Assembly: GCA_038212215.1 (NCBI GenBank)
Contig: JBBQUT010000006.1
Coordinates: 62,001 to 126,000 of the forward strand
DNA: 64,000 nt
DNA from: JALZAI01 sp038212215
GTDB lineage: Bacteria; Actinomycetota; Actinomycetes; Mycobacteriales; Jatrophihabitantaceae
Direction: 5' to 3'
This document shows, in pieces, positions 1 to 7,518 of this stretch. The notes under the pieces are model-generated. The model searched no databases and was not told the origin of the DNA. It saw nothing but the letters and a program-made list of their open reading frames with translations. Made by a program: the position numbers and the translations under genes. Numbering within the stretch: the first letter of the stretch is position 1; every line of letters starts with the position of its first letter.

Positions 1-231
1 GTCCAGCGAGCCGAGCGGTAGTCGCCTGCCGGAGAATGCCTCGATCCGACCAGCAAGACGTGCCGCCAGCGGCACACCCCTGGTCGGGATCCCGAGCAGG
101 ACGGCGTCCAAACCGGATTTCTCGACGGCTTCGACGATTTCGTGGGCGATGCGGTCGATAGCACGAGCGACGTCGGAATCGGAGAGAAGAGTGGCGGCCT
201 CTGCAGCGGTCGTGCGGGCATGACGAGTCAC
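1..231 (-). CDS. pyrR: Bifunctional pyr operon regulator / uracil phosphoribosyltransferase PyrR (3' part outside window)
   Basis: Only the first 77 codons are inside the window; the gene continues off the left edge. The translation from the GTG at 231 contains the family stretch LLGIPTRGVPLAARLAGRI followed by a PLGSLD-like segment, as in PyrR proteins. PyrR binds pyrimidine mRNA in response to UMP and usually keeps weak uracil phosphoribosyltransferase activity. The start is chosen because AAGGAGG lies just upstream and because a PyrR-type leader motif surrounds that ribosome binding site. It follows nusB in the order typical of actinobacteria, where pyrR normally heads the pyrimidine operon. 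Confidence 0.9.
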   Translation of the reverse strand, partial: MTRHARTTAAEAATLLSDSDVARAIDRIAHEIVEAVEKSGLDAVLLGIPTRGVPLAARLAGRIEAFSGRRLPLGSLD

Positions 232-237
232 GCCTAA

Positions 238-274
238 CCTCCTTGTCCGCCTCACGGGACGGGCTCTTAAAGGA
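238..274 (-). promoter_or_regulatory. PyrR-binding leader element overlapping the pyrR ribosome binding site
   Basis: Read on the minus strand the segment begins TCCTTTAAGAGCCCGTCCCG and continues TGAGGCGGACAAGGAGG. It has the conserved parts of a PyrR binding loop: CCTTTAA at the 5' side, a central CCCGTGAGG and a closing region that includes the Shine-Dalgarno AAGGAGG. In mycobacteria this kind of loop is known to block pyrR translation when PyrR is bound; the same mechanism is inferred here from position and sequence. Confidence 0.7.
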
Positions 275-395
275 TGTCTGTCGGGTGAGCTCAACCTAGC
301 AGCCAGCACGAGCTGCGCCCTACTGCGACACCACCGCTAGTCGGTCACCACCCGCTGATTGTTCGCTGTTGATCACCGCGGTGCAGGCGCGACTG

Positions 396-815
396 CTACT
401 CCGAAACGACCGTGACACTCGGGCGATCGCGCAACACGCGGCCCAGCAGCCCGTTCACGAACCGCGGCGATTCGTCGGTCGAAAGCGTCTTCGCCAGCTC
501 TACAGCCTCATCGATTGCGACTGCGGCAGGCACGTCGGGGCGCCAGAGCAGCTCGAAGACAGCGAGCCGCAATACGGCACGGTCGACGTCGGGCATCCGG
601 TCGACGGTCCAGCCTTCGGCGTACTGGCCGAGAATCTCGTCGATCCGATCGCGATTGGCCTGCACACCTTCGATCAGTTCGACGGTGTAGTCGTTGACCG
701 GCGGGTCCGCCAGGGCGATCCGCTCGGCAAGGGTCGTGACCGGATCGATGTCGCGCGCCTCGGACTCGTACAACACGTCCACCGCGCGCTTCCTCGCCTT
801 GCTCCGCGCCGCCAC
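396..815 (-). CDS. nusB: Transcription antitermination factor NusB
   Basis: 139 residues, the normal length for NusB. It begins with the basic helix MAARSKARKRAVDVLYESE and contains the family pattern DPPVNDYTVELIEGV around residues 37-51, then DRMPDVDRAVLRLAVFELL and PRFVNGLLGRVLRD near the C terminus. NusB with NusE binds boxA RNA and supports antitermination of rRNA transcription. It lies 3 bp downstream of efp on the same strand, so the two are very likely co-transcribed, with pyrR following after a gap. Confidence 0.95.
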   Translation of the reverse strand: MAARSKARKRAVDVLYESEARDIDPVTTLAERIALADPPVNDYTVELIEGVQANRDRIDEILGQYAEGWTVDRMPDVDRAVLRLAVFELLWRPDVPAAVAIDEAVELAKTLSTDESPRFVNGLLGRVLRDRPSVTVVSE

Positions 816-818
816 CGA

Positions 819-1382
819 CTAGCTGCTGATCCGGCCGAGGTAGCGACCGTCGCGCGTGTCCACCTTGACCCTCTCGCCGGTGGTCACGAACAGCGGCACC
901 TGGATCTCGGCGCCGGTCTCCAGCGTGGCCGGCTTGGTGCCGCCGGTCGATCGATCGCCCTGCAGGCCGGGGTCGGTGTGGCTGATCACCAGCTCGACGC
1001 TGGTCGGCAGTTCGATGTAGAGCGGCGTGCCCTCGTGCACGGCGACGACCGCCTCTGCGTTGTCGAGCAGGTAGTTCGCACCGGTGCCGATCGTTTCTGA
1101 CGGGACGTGGATCTGGTCGTAGGTCTCGCCGTCCATGAACACGAAATCGGTGCCTTCCTTGTACAGGTAGGTCATCGCCCGCTTGTCGACGTTGGCCGTC
1201 TCGACCTTGGTGCCGGCATTGAAGGTGCGATCGACAACCTTGCCGGACAGCACGTTCTTAAGCGTGGTCCGGACGAACGCGCCGCCCTTGCCAGGCTTCA
1301 CGTGCTGGAACTCGATCACCGTCCAGAGCTGCCCGTCGAAATTGAGGACGAGACCGTTCTTCAGGTCGTTTGTGGTTGCCAC
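819..1382 (-). CDS. efp: Translation elongation factor EF-P
   Basis: 187 residues from the GTG at 1382 (VATTNDLKNGLVLNFDGQLW). EF-P binds between the ribosomal P and E sites and relieves stalling at polyproline. The N-terminal KOW-like domain carries the tip loop PGKGGAFVRT, with Lys32 at the usual tip position, followed by the two OB domains ending in GRYLGRISS. An open frame continues upstream of 1382, but the residues there do not resemble EF-P; the family consensus start fixes the GTG. No clear Shine-Dalgarno is visible. In related genomes aroQ and a peptidase precede efp; here a block of two foreign-strand-context genes intervenes. Confidence 0.95.
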   Translation of the reverse strand: MATTNDLKNGLVLNFDGQLWTVIEFQHVKPGKGGAFVRTTLKNVLSGKVVDRTFNAGTKVETANVDKRAMTYLYKEGTDFVFMDGETYDQIHVPSETIGTGANYLLDNAEAVVAVHEGTPLYIELPTSVELVISHTDPGLQGDRSTGGTKPATLETGAEIQVPLFVTTGERVKVDTRDGRYLGRISS

Positions 1383-1523
1383 GCCGATCAACTCTAGTGC
1401 GCCACGCTGAGCCCGCTTGCCATCGGCCGTACTCTGGGGCCGTGAAGTTCTGAGGTCTGATCCCCGAAGCGCGCGCGTGCCGAGACACCGCGTTGCACCC
1501 GCCGACCTCACCCGGAGCCCGCC

Positions 1524-3254
1524 ATGTCTAGCAGCCAGATCCCTGGCGTCGTATGCAGCCAAATGTCCTTCTGCTGGCCGGACGGTCGGCCTGTGCTCGA
1601 TCGCGTCGACGCCGCGTTCGGCACCGGACGCACCGGCCTGGTCGGGCGAAACGGCTCGGGAAAGTCGACGCTGCTGCGCCTGATTGCCGGCATTCTCAGC
1701 CCGACCGGCGGCACGATCGCGGTCAACGGGACCGTCGCGTCGTTGCCGCAGCACCTGCCCCTCGAGACGACGCGCACGGTTAGTGATCTGCTGGGCAGCA
1801 CCGCTGCGCGCGCTGCGCTGCAGGCGATCACTGCGGGCGACGCGACCGAGGCCGACTTCGCCGTGTTAGGCGACGACTGGGACATCGAGGAACGTGCGCT
1901 GGCGGTGCTGGCCCGGCTCGGCTTACCCGCCGACCTCGACCGAACGGTCGAGACACTTTCCGGCGGCGAGACCGTTCTCACGGCCGTCGCCGGGCTGCTA
2001 GTTCGACCGGCCGCGATCACGGTGCTGGACGAACCCACCAACAACCTCGATCGGGCCGCGCGGGAGTTGCTCCACAACGCGGTGACCACCTGGCCCGGCG
2101 TGCTGATCGTGGTGAGCCACGACCGAGAACTGCTCGAGCACGTCGACCAGACCGCGGAGCTGCGAGACGGTGCGATCCGCACCTACGGCGGGACCTTCGC
2201 GGCCTACCAGGACGTGCTCGCAACCGAGCAGCTGGCGGCCGAGCGGATGGTGCGCGCAGCCGAATCGAGCCTCGCGCGCGAGCGTCGCCAACAGATCGAG
2301 GCGCAGACCAAGCTGGAGCGCCGCGCACGCTACGGCCGCACGGCAGCGGCGAACAAGCGGGTGGACAAGGCCGAAGGACACAAGCGCAAGCGGCAGGCAC
2401 AGGTCTCGGCGGGTAAGCAGCGCAACCTTCAGGCCGACCGGGTCGATTCCGCCCGCATGCTCGTCGATTCGGCAGTCGCCGAAGTGCGTAACGATGCCCG
2501 CATCACGATCAACCTGCCTCGCACGGCCGTCCCGAACGGACGGATCGTGCTCGACGTCGACGGCGTGATCGTTCGCGGCCCGGAGCGAATTGCGCTGCGC
2601 GGGCCCAACGGGTCGGGCAAGACGACGTTGCTGCGGCGGATCCTGCTCCAACGACCCGACGTGCCGGTCGCCTACCTGCCGCAACGACTGGATCTTCTCG
2701 ATCCTGCGCTCAGCGTCGTTGACAACGTGCGGGCGGTCGCCGGATCGGCGACCCCCAATGAGGTGCGGGCCGAGCTGGCCCGGTTCCTTCTGCGCGGCGA
2801 GCGGGCCGAGCAGCGCGCAGCGACTCTGTCCGGAGGAGAACGCTTTCGCGCGACGCTGGCATGCCTGCTGCTTGCCGATCCGTCGCCACAACTGCTGCTG
2901 CTGGACGAGCCGACCAACAATCTCGACCTCGACAGCGTCGCCCAACTCGTCGCGGCGCTGCGCGGGTACCGCGGGGCGCTGATAGTGGCGTCGCACGACG
3001 AGGATTTCCTGGCCGAGGTCGGGGTGACCCGAAGTTGGACGACGTCCGCCCGCTCACACGGCGGTGGTGGCGAGTTCGTGCTTGGGCAGCGCGGGGAACC
3101 CGTGCTGATGGCGCAGCAGCATCCAGATCGGACCGGCCAGGACGGCGAGCGAAATCAGCACGATCCCGGTGACGACGGAGTCCACGCCGAGCAGCTTCAG
3201 CGCCGAAGCAAACAGGACGAAGGCCAACGCCCGCCGAATCAGCGCGCCGGGTAG
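1524..3254 (+). CDS. ABC-F family ATPase (translation/antibiotic-resistance type) with antisense C-terminal extension
   Basis: 576 residues with two nucleotide-binding domains and no membrane segments, the ABC-F layout. Domain 1 has Walker A GRNGSGKST at 41-49, signature LSGGE and Walker B VLDEPTNNLD. An Arg/Lys-rich linker (LARERRQQIEAQTKLERRAR) joins it to domain 2, which has GPNGSGKTT, LSGGE and LLLLDEPTNNLD. ABC-F proteins act on the ribosome, as translation factors or drug-protection factors. Homology ends at about ASHDEDFLAEVGVTR near position 3030. The open frame then runs about 200 bp further through DNA antisense to the 3' end of the TSUP gene, so the last 70 or so residues look like a lost stop. 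It reads opposite to its neighbours, consistent with insertion into the aroQ-efp interval. Confidence 0.85.
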   Translation: MSSSQIPGVVCSQMSFCWPDGRPVLDRVDAAFGTGRTGLVGRNGSGKSTLLRLIAGILSPTGGTIAVNGTVASLPQHLPLETTRTVSDLLGSTAARAALQAITAGDATEADFAVLGDDWDIEERALAVLARLGLPADLDRTVETLSGGETVLTAVAGLLVRPAAITVLDEPTNNLDRAARELLHNAVTTWPGVLIVVSHDRELLEHVDQTAELRDGAIRTYGGTFAAYQDVLATEQLAAERMVRAAESSLARERRQQIEAQTKLERRARYGRTAAANKRVDKAEGHKRKRQAQVSAGKQRNLQADRVDSARMLVDSAVAEVRNDARITINLPRTAVPNGRIVLDVDGVIVRGPERIALRGPNGSGKTTLLRRILLQRPDVPVAYLPQRLDLLDPALSVVDNVRAVAGSATPNEVRAELARFLLRGERAEQRAATLSGGERFRATLACLLLADPSPQLLLLDEPTNNLDLDSVAQLVAALRGYRGALIVASHDEDFLAEVGVTRSWTTSARSHGGGGEFVLGQRGEPVLMAQQHPDRTGQDGERNQHDPGDDGVHAEQLQRRSKQDEGQRPPNQRAG

Positions 3255-3980
3255 CCGGGTCGAGAGCTGGGCACCGATGAATGCGCCGGGGATCGAGCCG
3301 ACGAGAAGCGCCGCCGTGAGACTGAGCTGGAAGTCGCCGAAGATCAGGTGCCCGAGGGCAGCCGATGCGACGAGCGGCACGGCTTGCACGAGGTCGGTGC
3401 CGACGAGCTCGCTGGCGCGAAGCTTCGGATAGAGCAGCATCAGTGCGATGATGATCAACGATCCGGACCCGACCGATGTCATCCCGACGACGAAGCCGCC
3501 GACGACGCCGACGACGACTGTCGGGATCGGCCGCATGGTGATCACCGGCGGGCCTACCGGGTCCTTCTCGCGGCGCCCATCGCGCTGCGCCGCGCGCTCG
3601 GCGAGGCGCAGGTAGGCGCGCAGGAAAAGCCCGGTTGCCGCGATGATCAGGGCAATGCCCAGCGCGTACTTGATGAAGTTCTCCACCGTTGTGCTGTGCC
3701 CCAGCATGCTGGCCACGAGCGCGCCGCCGAAGGCTGCCGGCACGGAGCCGAGCGCGAGCCAGCGGACGAGATCCATCCGGACCGTGCCGTGGCGGAAGTG
3801 GACCAACGAGCCGACCGGCTTCATCACTGCCGCGGCCACCAGGTCGCTCGACACCGCAGCGAGCGGGGAAACGCCGAAGAAGATCACCAGCATCGGCGTC
3901 ATCAGCGCGCCACCGCCCATCCCGGTGAGCCCGACGACGATGCCGACCACGAGGGCACCGAAGGCCAGCGTCCAGTCCAC
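3054..3980 (-). CDS. TauE/SafE (TSUP) family sulfite/sulfonate exporter-like membrane protein
   Basis: 308 residues with about eight hydrophobic segments. The N-terminal half has VGIVVGLTGMGGGALMTPML and the second half repeats the pattern as VGGFVVGMTSVGSGSLIIIA, the internal duplication typical of TSUP carriers. Members export sulfite, sulfoacetate or related anions; the substrate here is unknown. Its 3' end overlaps the extended ABC-F frame by 201 bp in the opposite direction. Two 14-bp direct repeats lie upstream of the start (4027-4055). Confidence 0.85.
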   Translation of the reverse strand: MDWTLAFGALVVGIVVGLTGMGGGALMTPMLVIFFGVSPLAAVSSDLVAAAVMKPVGSLVHFRHGTVRMDLVRWLALGSVPAAFGGALVASMLGHSTTVENFIKYALGIALIIAATGLFLRAYLRLAERAAQRDGRREKDPVGPPVITMRPIPTVVVGVVGGFVVGMTSVGSGSLIIIALMLLYPKLRASELVGTDLVQAVPLVASAALGHLIFGDFQLSLTAALLVGSIPGAFIGAQLSTRLPGALIRRALAFVLFASALKLLGVDSVVTGIVLISLAVLAGPIWMLLRHQHGFPALPKHELATTAV

Positions 3981-4026
3981 GGGGGTCCTCTTCTCGCCCG
4001 TCCGGGCTGCGGGGGTGACTTGTGCG

Positions 4027-4055
4027 GCTGACAGGTAAGTCGCTGACCGGTAAGT
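4027..4055. repeat. Pair of 14-bp direct repeats upstream of the TSUP gene
   Basis: GCTGACAGGTAAGT (4027-4040) and GCTGACCGGTAAGT (4042-4055) differ at one base and repeat with a 15-bp period. They lie about 47 bp upstream of the exporter start, where a regulator could bind. No matching regulator gene is adjacent, so the role is a guess. Confidence 0.45.
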
Positions 4056-4091
4056 CTAGGTGAATAACAGGGATTGTACGAGCACCGGACG

Positions 4092-4523
4092 CTACGCGCG
4101 AGACGAAAGCCAGGACAGCGCCAGGACGTAGCCCTCCGGGCCGAGCCCGGCGATGACGCCGGTGGCATGCGTGGATACGAAGCTGTGGTGCCGAATCTCC
4201 TCACGGGCGTGCACGTTGGACAGGTGCACCTCGATCAGCGGAGCGCCGAGCAGGGCGCAGGCATCGCCAATCGCGAGCGAGGTGTGCGTCAGCGCCCCGG
4301 CGTTGAGCACGACCGGCGTACCAGTGTCGGCAGCTTCGTGCAGCCAGCCGATCAGTTCGCCTTCGTGCTCGCTTTGGCGCACCTCGACCTCGAGCCCAAG
4401 TTCGGCGCCGCCCCGCACGCACAGCGCCGCCAGTTCGGCGTAGGTGGTGCTGCCGTAGATCTCGGGCTGGCGGGTGCCCAGCCGTGCAAGATTCGGGCCG
4501 TTCAGAACCAGGACGCGTGTCAT
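4092..4523 (-). CDS. aroQ: Type II 3-dehydroquinate dehydratase
   Basis: 143 residues, the length of type II dehydroquinases. It converts 3-dehydroquinate to 3-dehydroshikimate in the shikimate pathway. Family signatures are VLNGPNLARLGTRQPEIYG with the catalytic Tyr at residue 23, NAGALTHTS in the middle, and EVHLSNVHAREEIRHHS carrying the catalytic His. Its ATG overlaps the aroB stop (ATGA at 4520-4523), so it is translationally coupled as the last gene of aroC-aroK-aroB-aroQ. Confidence 0.96.
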   Translation of the reverse strand: MTRVLVLNGPNLARLGTRQPEIYGSTTYAELAALCVRGGAELGLEVEVRQSEHEGELIGWLHEAADTGTPVVLNAGALTHTSLAIGDACALLGAPLIEVHLSNVHAREEIRHHSFVSTHATGVIAGLGPEGYVLALSWLSSRA

Positions 4524-5596
4524 GAGGACACCTCCGCGTAGGCAGCCGCGAGAACCGCGGGGTCGGGATCGTCCACCGCGACCGGTTTCGCGAGGCCGTC
4601 CAGGACGATGAAACGGATCCGGTGGCCGCGCGCCTTCTTGTCGATGCGCATCGTGTCAAGTAACCCCTCGAAGGCGTCGGCGCGGTAGGCGGTCGGCAGG
4701 CCGAGTGCGTCCAGCACAGCACGATGTCGATGTGCGGTGGCGTCATCGAGGCGGCCGAGCAGGCGGGCGAGGGTTGCGGCGTAGACCAGCCCGATCGACA
4801 CGGCAGCGCCGTGGCGCCAGCGGTAGCGCTCGGCGCGCTCGATGGCGTGCGCAAGTGTGTGGCCGTAGTTCAGGACTTCGCGCAGGCCCTGCTCGGTGAG
4901 ATCCGCGCTGACGACGTCGGCCTTCACCCGCACCGAGCGTTCGACGAGTTCACGTTCGACGGCGTTTCCCGGGCGGGTCGCGGCAGCGGGATCGGCCTCG
5001 ATCAAGGCGAGGATCGCCGGATCGGCGATGAAGCCGCATTTGACGACCTCGGCGAGTCCCGCGACATAGTCCGCACCGGGCAGCGTCGCCAGGGCGTCCA
5101 GATCGCACAGGACGCCCGCGGGCGGGTGGAACGCACCGATCAGGTTCTTGCCGCGCGCGGTGTTGACGCCCGTCTTTCCGCCGACAGCCGCGTCGACCAT
5201 GCCCGCGAGGGTGGTCGGCACCTGCACGACACGTACCCCGCGCAGCCACGCCGCCGCGACCCATCCGGCGAGATCGGTCGTCGTTCCGCCACCCAAGCCG
5301 ACGACGGCGTCCGAGCGGGTGAAGCCCAGCTGCCCCAGCGAGTCCCAGCAGCTTGCCGCCACCGCGACAGTCTTCGCGTTCTCGCCGTCGGGGACCTGGA
5401 TCAGATGGGTCTCGAATCCGGCGTCGGCAAGCTCCGCGCGGGTCACCTCGGCGCTCGAGCGCAACGTCGGCGGGTGGACGACGGCTACCCGCGACGCCTG
5501 CCCCAGCAACAGCGGCAACTCGCCGCGCAACCCCCGACCGACGAGCACGTCGTACGGTGCCGCGCCGGCAACCTCGATCCGGGTAGGCCCGCTCAT
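4520..5596 (-). CDS. aroB: 3-dehydroquinate synthase
   Basis: 358 residues from the ATG at 5596. The enzyme makes 3-dehydroquinate from DAHP using NAD and a divalent metal. The glycine-rich segment VGLGGGTTTDLAGWVAA, the stretch VPTTLAGMVDAAVGGKTGVN, GKNLIGAFHPP and the metal-ligand region NYGHTLAHAIE are all present. An ATG five codons upstream is also in frame, but 5596 gives the ATGA overlap with the aroK stop that is repeated at the aroB/aroQ junction, so it is preferred. Confidence 0.96.
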   Translation of the reverse strand: MSGPTRIEVAGAAPYDVLVGRGLRGELPLLLGQASRVAVVHPPTLRSSAEVTRAELADAGFETHLIQVPDGENAKTVAVAASCWDSLGQLGFTRSDAVVGLGGGTTTDLAGWVAAAWLRGVRVVQVPTTLAGMVDAAVGGKTGVNTARGKNLIGAFHPPAGVLCDLDALATLPGADYVAGLAEVVKCGFIADPAILALIEADPAAATRPGNAVERELVERSVRVKADVVSADLTEQGLREVLNYGHTLAHAIERAERYRWRHGAAVSIGLVYAATLARLLGRLDDATAHRHRAVLDALGLPTAYRADAFEGLLDTMRIDKKARGHRIRFIVLDGLAKPVAVDDPDPAVLAAAYAEVSS

Positions 5597-6117
5597 TGAT
5601 TCCTCGACCACCGGTGCAGCCGCGCCGCGATCAGCGACGCCACCTGGCCAGGGTTGCGATGCGTCGTGTCGATGCGCAGCCCGGCGAGGTCGGCATAGAC
5701 GGGGCGGCGCTGTTCGGCTAGGGCAACGAGGCGCCCGGACGGGTCGCCGCTCAGCAACGGCCGCGTCGTGCCGTCGCCGACCCTCGCGACCAGCGTCGGG
5801 ATCGGCGCCTCGAGCAGGACGACCGGCACCCCGCAGGACGAGAGCGCGTCGCGGGTGGAGCTCACGGTCAGGGCACCGCCGCCGAGGGCGAGCACCCCGT
5901 CGAAATCGACCAGCGCCGCGCGGATCGCGCTGCTCTCGGCGGCGCGGAAGGCCGGCTCGCCGGACTCGGCGAAGATGTCACCCACACAGCGCCCCGTCGC
6001 TGCTTCGACGAGGTCGTCGGAATCCGCGAACGGCAGCACGAGAATCTTGGCCAGCCGGCGTCCGGTCGTCGTCTTGCCTACGCCGGGCAGTCCGACGAGC
6101 ACCACCTTCGGGCTCAT
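5593..6117 (-). CDS. aroK: Shikimate kinase
   Basis: 174 residues from the ATG at 6117 (MSPKVVLVGLPGVGKTT). It phosphorylates shikimate at the 3-hydroxyl. It shows the P-loop GLPGVGKTT at about 9-17, the shikimate-binding DSDD, the GGGAL motif, and RPVYADLAGLRID in the lid and adenine-binding part. The start codon lies in the last bases of the repeat element at 6112-6195, and the micro-ORF in that element ends with a TGA overlapping this ATG. An alternative in-frame ATG at 6165 would put part of the repeat inside the protein and is not favoured. Confidence 0.95.
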   Translation of the reverse strand: MSPKVVLVGLPGVGKTTTGRRLAKILVLPFADSDDLVEAATGRCVGDIFAESGEPAFRAAESSAIRAALVDFDGVLALGGGALTVSSTRDALSSCGVPVVLLEAPIPTLVARVGDGTTRPLLSGDPSGRLVALAEQRRPVYADLAGLRIDTTHRNPGQVASLIAARLHRWSRNQ

Positions 6118-6195
6118 GCCCGCGCTCGCATCGCTGCGGGCGGCCACGCAGAAACGCGCTGACATCGTTTCGCTCGGCGAGCCGCGCTCATGCGC
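6112..6195 (-). repeat. Dispersed start-codon-associated repeat, copy A (aroC/aroK junction), with 25-codon ORF
   Basis: On the minus strand the element opens GCGCATGAGC (6195-6186) and closes GGGCATGAGC (6121-6112); these flanking copies are 74 bp apart. Inside, GCCGAGCGAAACGATGT and CCGCCCGCAGCGATGCGAGCG match the copy at 63277-63360 without gaps. It forms an ORF at 6191-6114 of 25 codons. The ATG of that ORF overlaps the aroC stop (ATGA) and its TGA overlaps the aroK start (ATGA). Whether the peptide is made is unknown; the exact wedging between two overlaps is what the sequence shows. Confidence 0.75.
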
Positions 6196-7405
6196 GCGGC
6201 TCGGCCGGCGGCGGAGCGGACAGGCCGCGCTCGTCCAGGCGGCGCAGGTAGGCATCGGCGTTGCGGCGCGTCTCCCCCGCCGAGTCACCGCCGAACTTCT
6301 CCAGCACCGCATCCGCCAGCACGAGCGCCACCATGGCTTCGGCTACGACGCCGGCGGCCGGGACCGCGCAGACGTCGGATCGCTGATTGATCGCGACCGC
6401 CGCCTCGCCGGTCGCGGTGTCGACTGTGCGCAGCGCCCGCGGCACCGTCGAGATCGGCTTCATCGCGGCGCGCACCCGCAGCACCTCGCCGGTCGTCATG
6501 CCGCCCTCGGTGCCCCCTGAGCGTCCGGTGACGCGGCGCAACTGGCCACCGGCTGAGCGCACGATCTCGTCGTGCGCCTGCGAGCCGCGGATTCTGGCCA
6601 GTTCGAAGCCGTCGCCGACCTCAACACCCTTGATCGCCTGGATCCCCATGAGCGCGGCCGCCAGCCTGGAGTCCAGCCGGCGATCGCCGTGCACGTGGCT
6701 GCCCAGGCCCGGCGGGAGCCCGTAGGCGAGCACCTCGACGACGCCGCCGAGCGTGTCGCCAGCTTTCTTCGCCGCTTCGATCTCAGCGATCATGGCGGCT
6801 CCCGCGCCCGGATCGAGACAGCGCACCTCGGAGGCGTCGACGGTGTCCTCGTCGCCGGGCAGCGGCACCGCGCCCGCGGGAGCGCTCGCCGCGCCGATAC
6901 CGACGACGTGGCTGAGCACATGGCTGCCCAGCGTCTGGCGTAGAAAAGCCTTGACAACCGCGGCGATGGCAACGCGCGCGGCGGTCTCGCGTGCGCTCGC
7001 CCGCTCGAGCACCGGACGGGCGTCGGCCAGGTCGTACTTCTGCATCCCGGTGAGATCGGCGTGTCCGGGGCGTGGCCTGGTCAGCGGGGCGTTGCGGGCC
7101 TGCTCGGCGAGGACGTCCGCTGCGACTGGGTCGGCAGCCATCACGGTCGTCCACTTGGGCCATTCGCTGTTGCCGATGCGGATCGCGACCGGACCGCCCA
7201 TCGTGACGCCATGCCGAACGCCACCGGTCAGCTCGACCTCGTCCTGCTCGAAAGCCATCCGGGCACCCCGGCCGTACCCGAGCCGACGCCGGCCGAGGTC
7301 GCGTACAACGTCGGCGCTGGTGACCTCGACGCCCGCCGGCAGCCCTTCGAGCACGGCGACAAGTGCGATCCCGTGGGACTCGCCGGCAGTGATCCATCGC
7401 AGCAC
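6188..7405 (-). CDS. aroC: Chorismate synthase
   Basis: 405 residues from the GTG at 7405 (VLRWITAGESHGIALVAVLE). It produces chorismate from EPSP and needs reduced FMN. Family signatures seen are the N-terminal TAGESHG, GRGARMAFEQDEVELTGGVRHG, RPGHADLTGMQKY, SARETAARVAI and the late GRSGGTEGGMTTGE. An open frame extends 44 codons upstream but without homology. The 5' region holds a short tandem repeat (7421-7477). First gene of the aro operon. Confidence 0.96.
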   Translation of the reverse strand: MLRWITAGESHGIALVAVLEGLPAGVEVTSADVVRDLGRRRLGYGRGARMAFEQDEVELTGGVRHGVTMGGPVAIRIGNSEWPKWTTVMAADPVAADVLAEQARNAPLTRPRPGHADLTGMQKYDLADARPVLERASARETAARVAIAAVVKAFLRQTLGSHVLSHVVGIGAASAPAGAVPLPGDEDTVDASEVRCLDPGAGAAMIAEIEAAKKAGDTLGGVVEVLAYGLPPGLGSHVHGDRRLDSRLAAALMGIQAIKGVEVGDGFELARIRGSQAHDEIVRSAGGQLRRVTGRSGGTEGGMTTGEVLRVRAAMKPISTVPRALRTVDTATGEAAVAINQRSDVCAVPAAGVVAEAMVALVLADAVLEKFGGDSAGETRRNADAYLRRLDERGLSAPPPAEPRA

Positions 7406-7420
7406 CCGGCCAGTCTCGCA

Positions 7421-7477
7421 GAGTGCCCGGTCGGCGAGTGCCCTGTCGCCGAGTGGCCTCGCCGAGTGCCCTGACGC
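7421..7477. repeat. Four imperfect 13-15 bp tandem repeats upstream of aroC
   Basis: GAGTGCCCGGTCGGC, GAGTGCCCTGTCGCC, GAGTGGCCTCGCC and GAGTGCCCTGACGC follow one another, each starting GAGTG. They sit 16 bp from the aroC start in its 5' leader, so they could affect its expression, or they may be simple slippage repeats. Confidence 0.5.
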
Positions 7478-7518
7478 AGGGTGCCGGCCCGCCCGCGGGA
7501 TGCAGGGGCCCGTGGCGG

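Noticed and set aside
3015..3060. Frameshift near the end of the ABC-F gene
   Set aside because: Neither alternative frame gives a better C terminus; one stops at once and the other shows no homology. A lost stop is the simpler reading.
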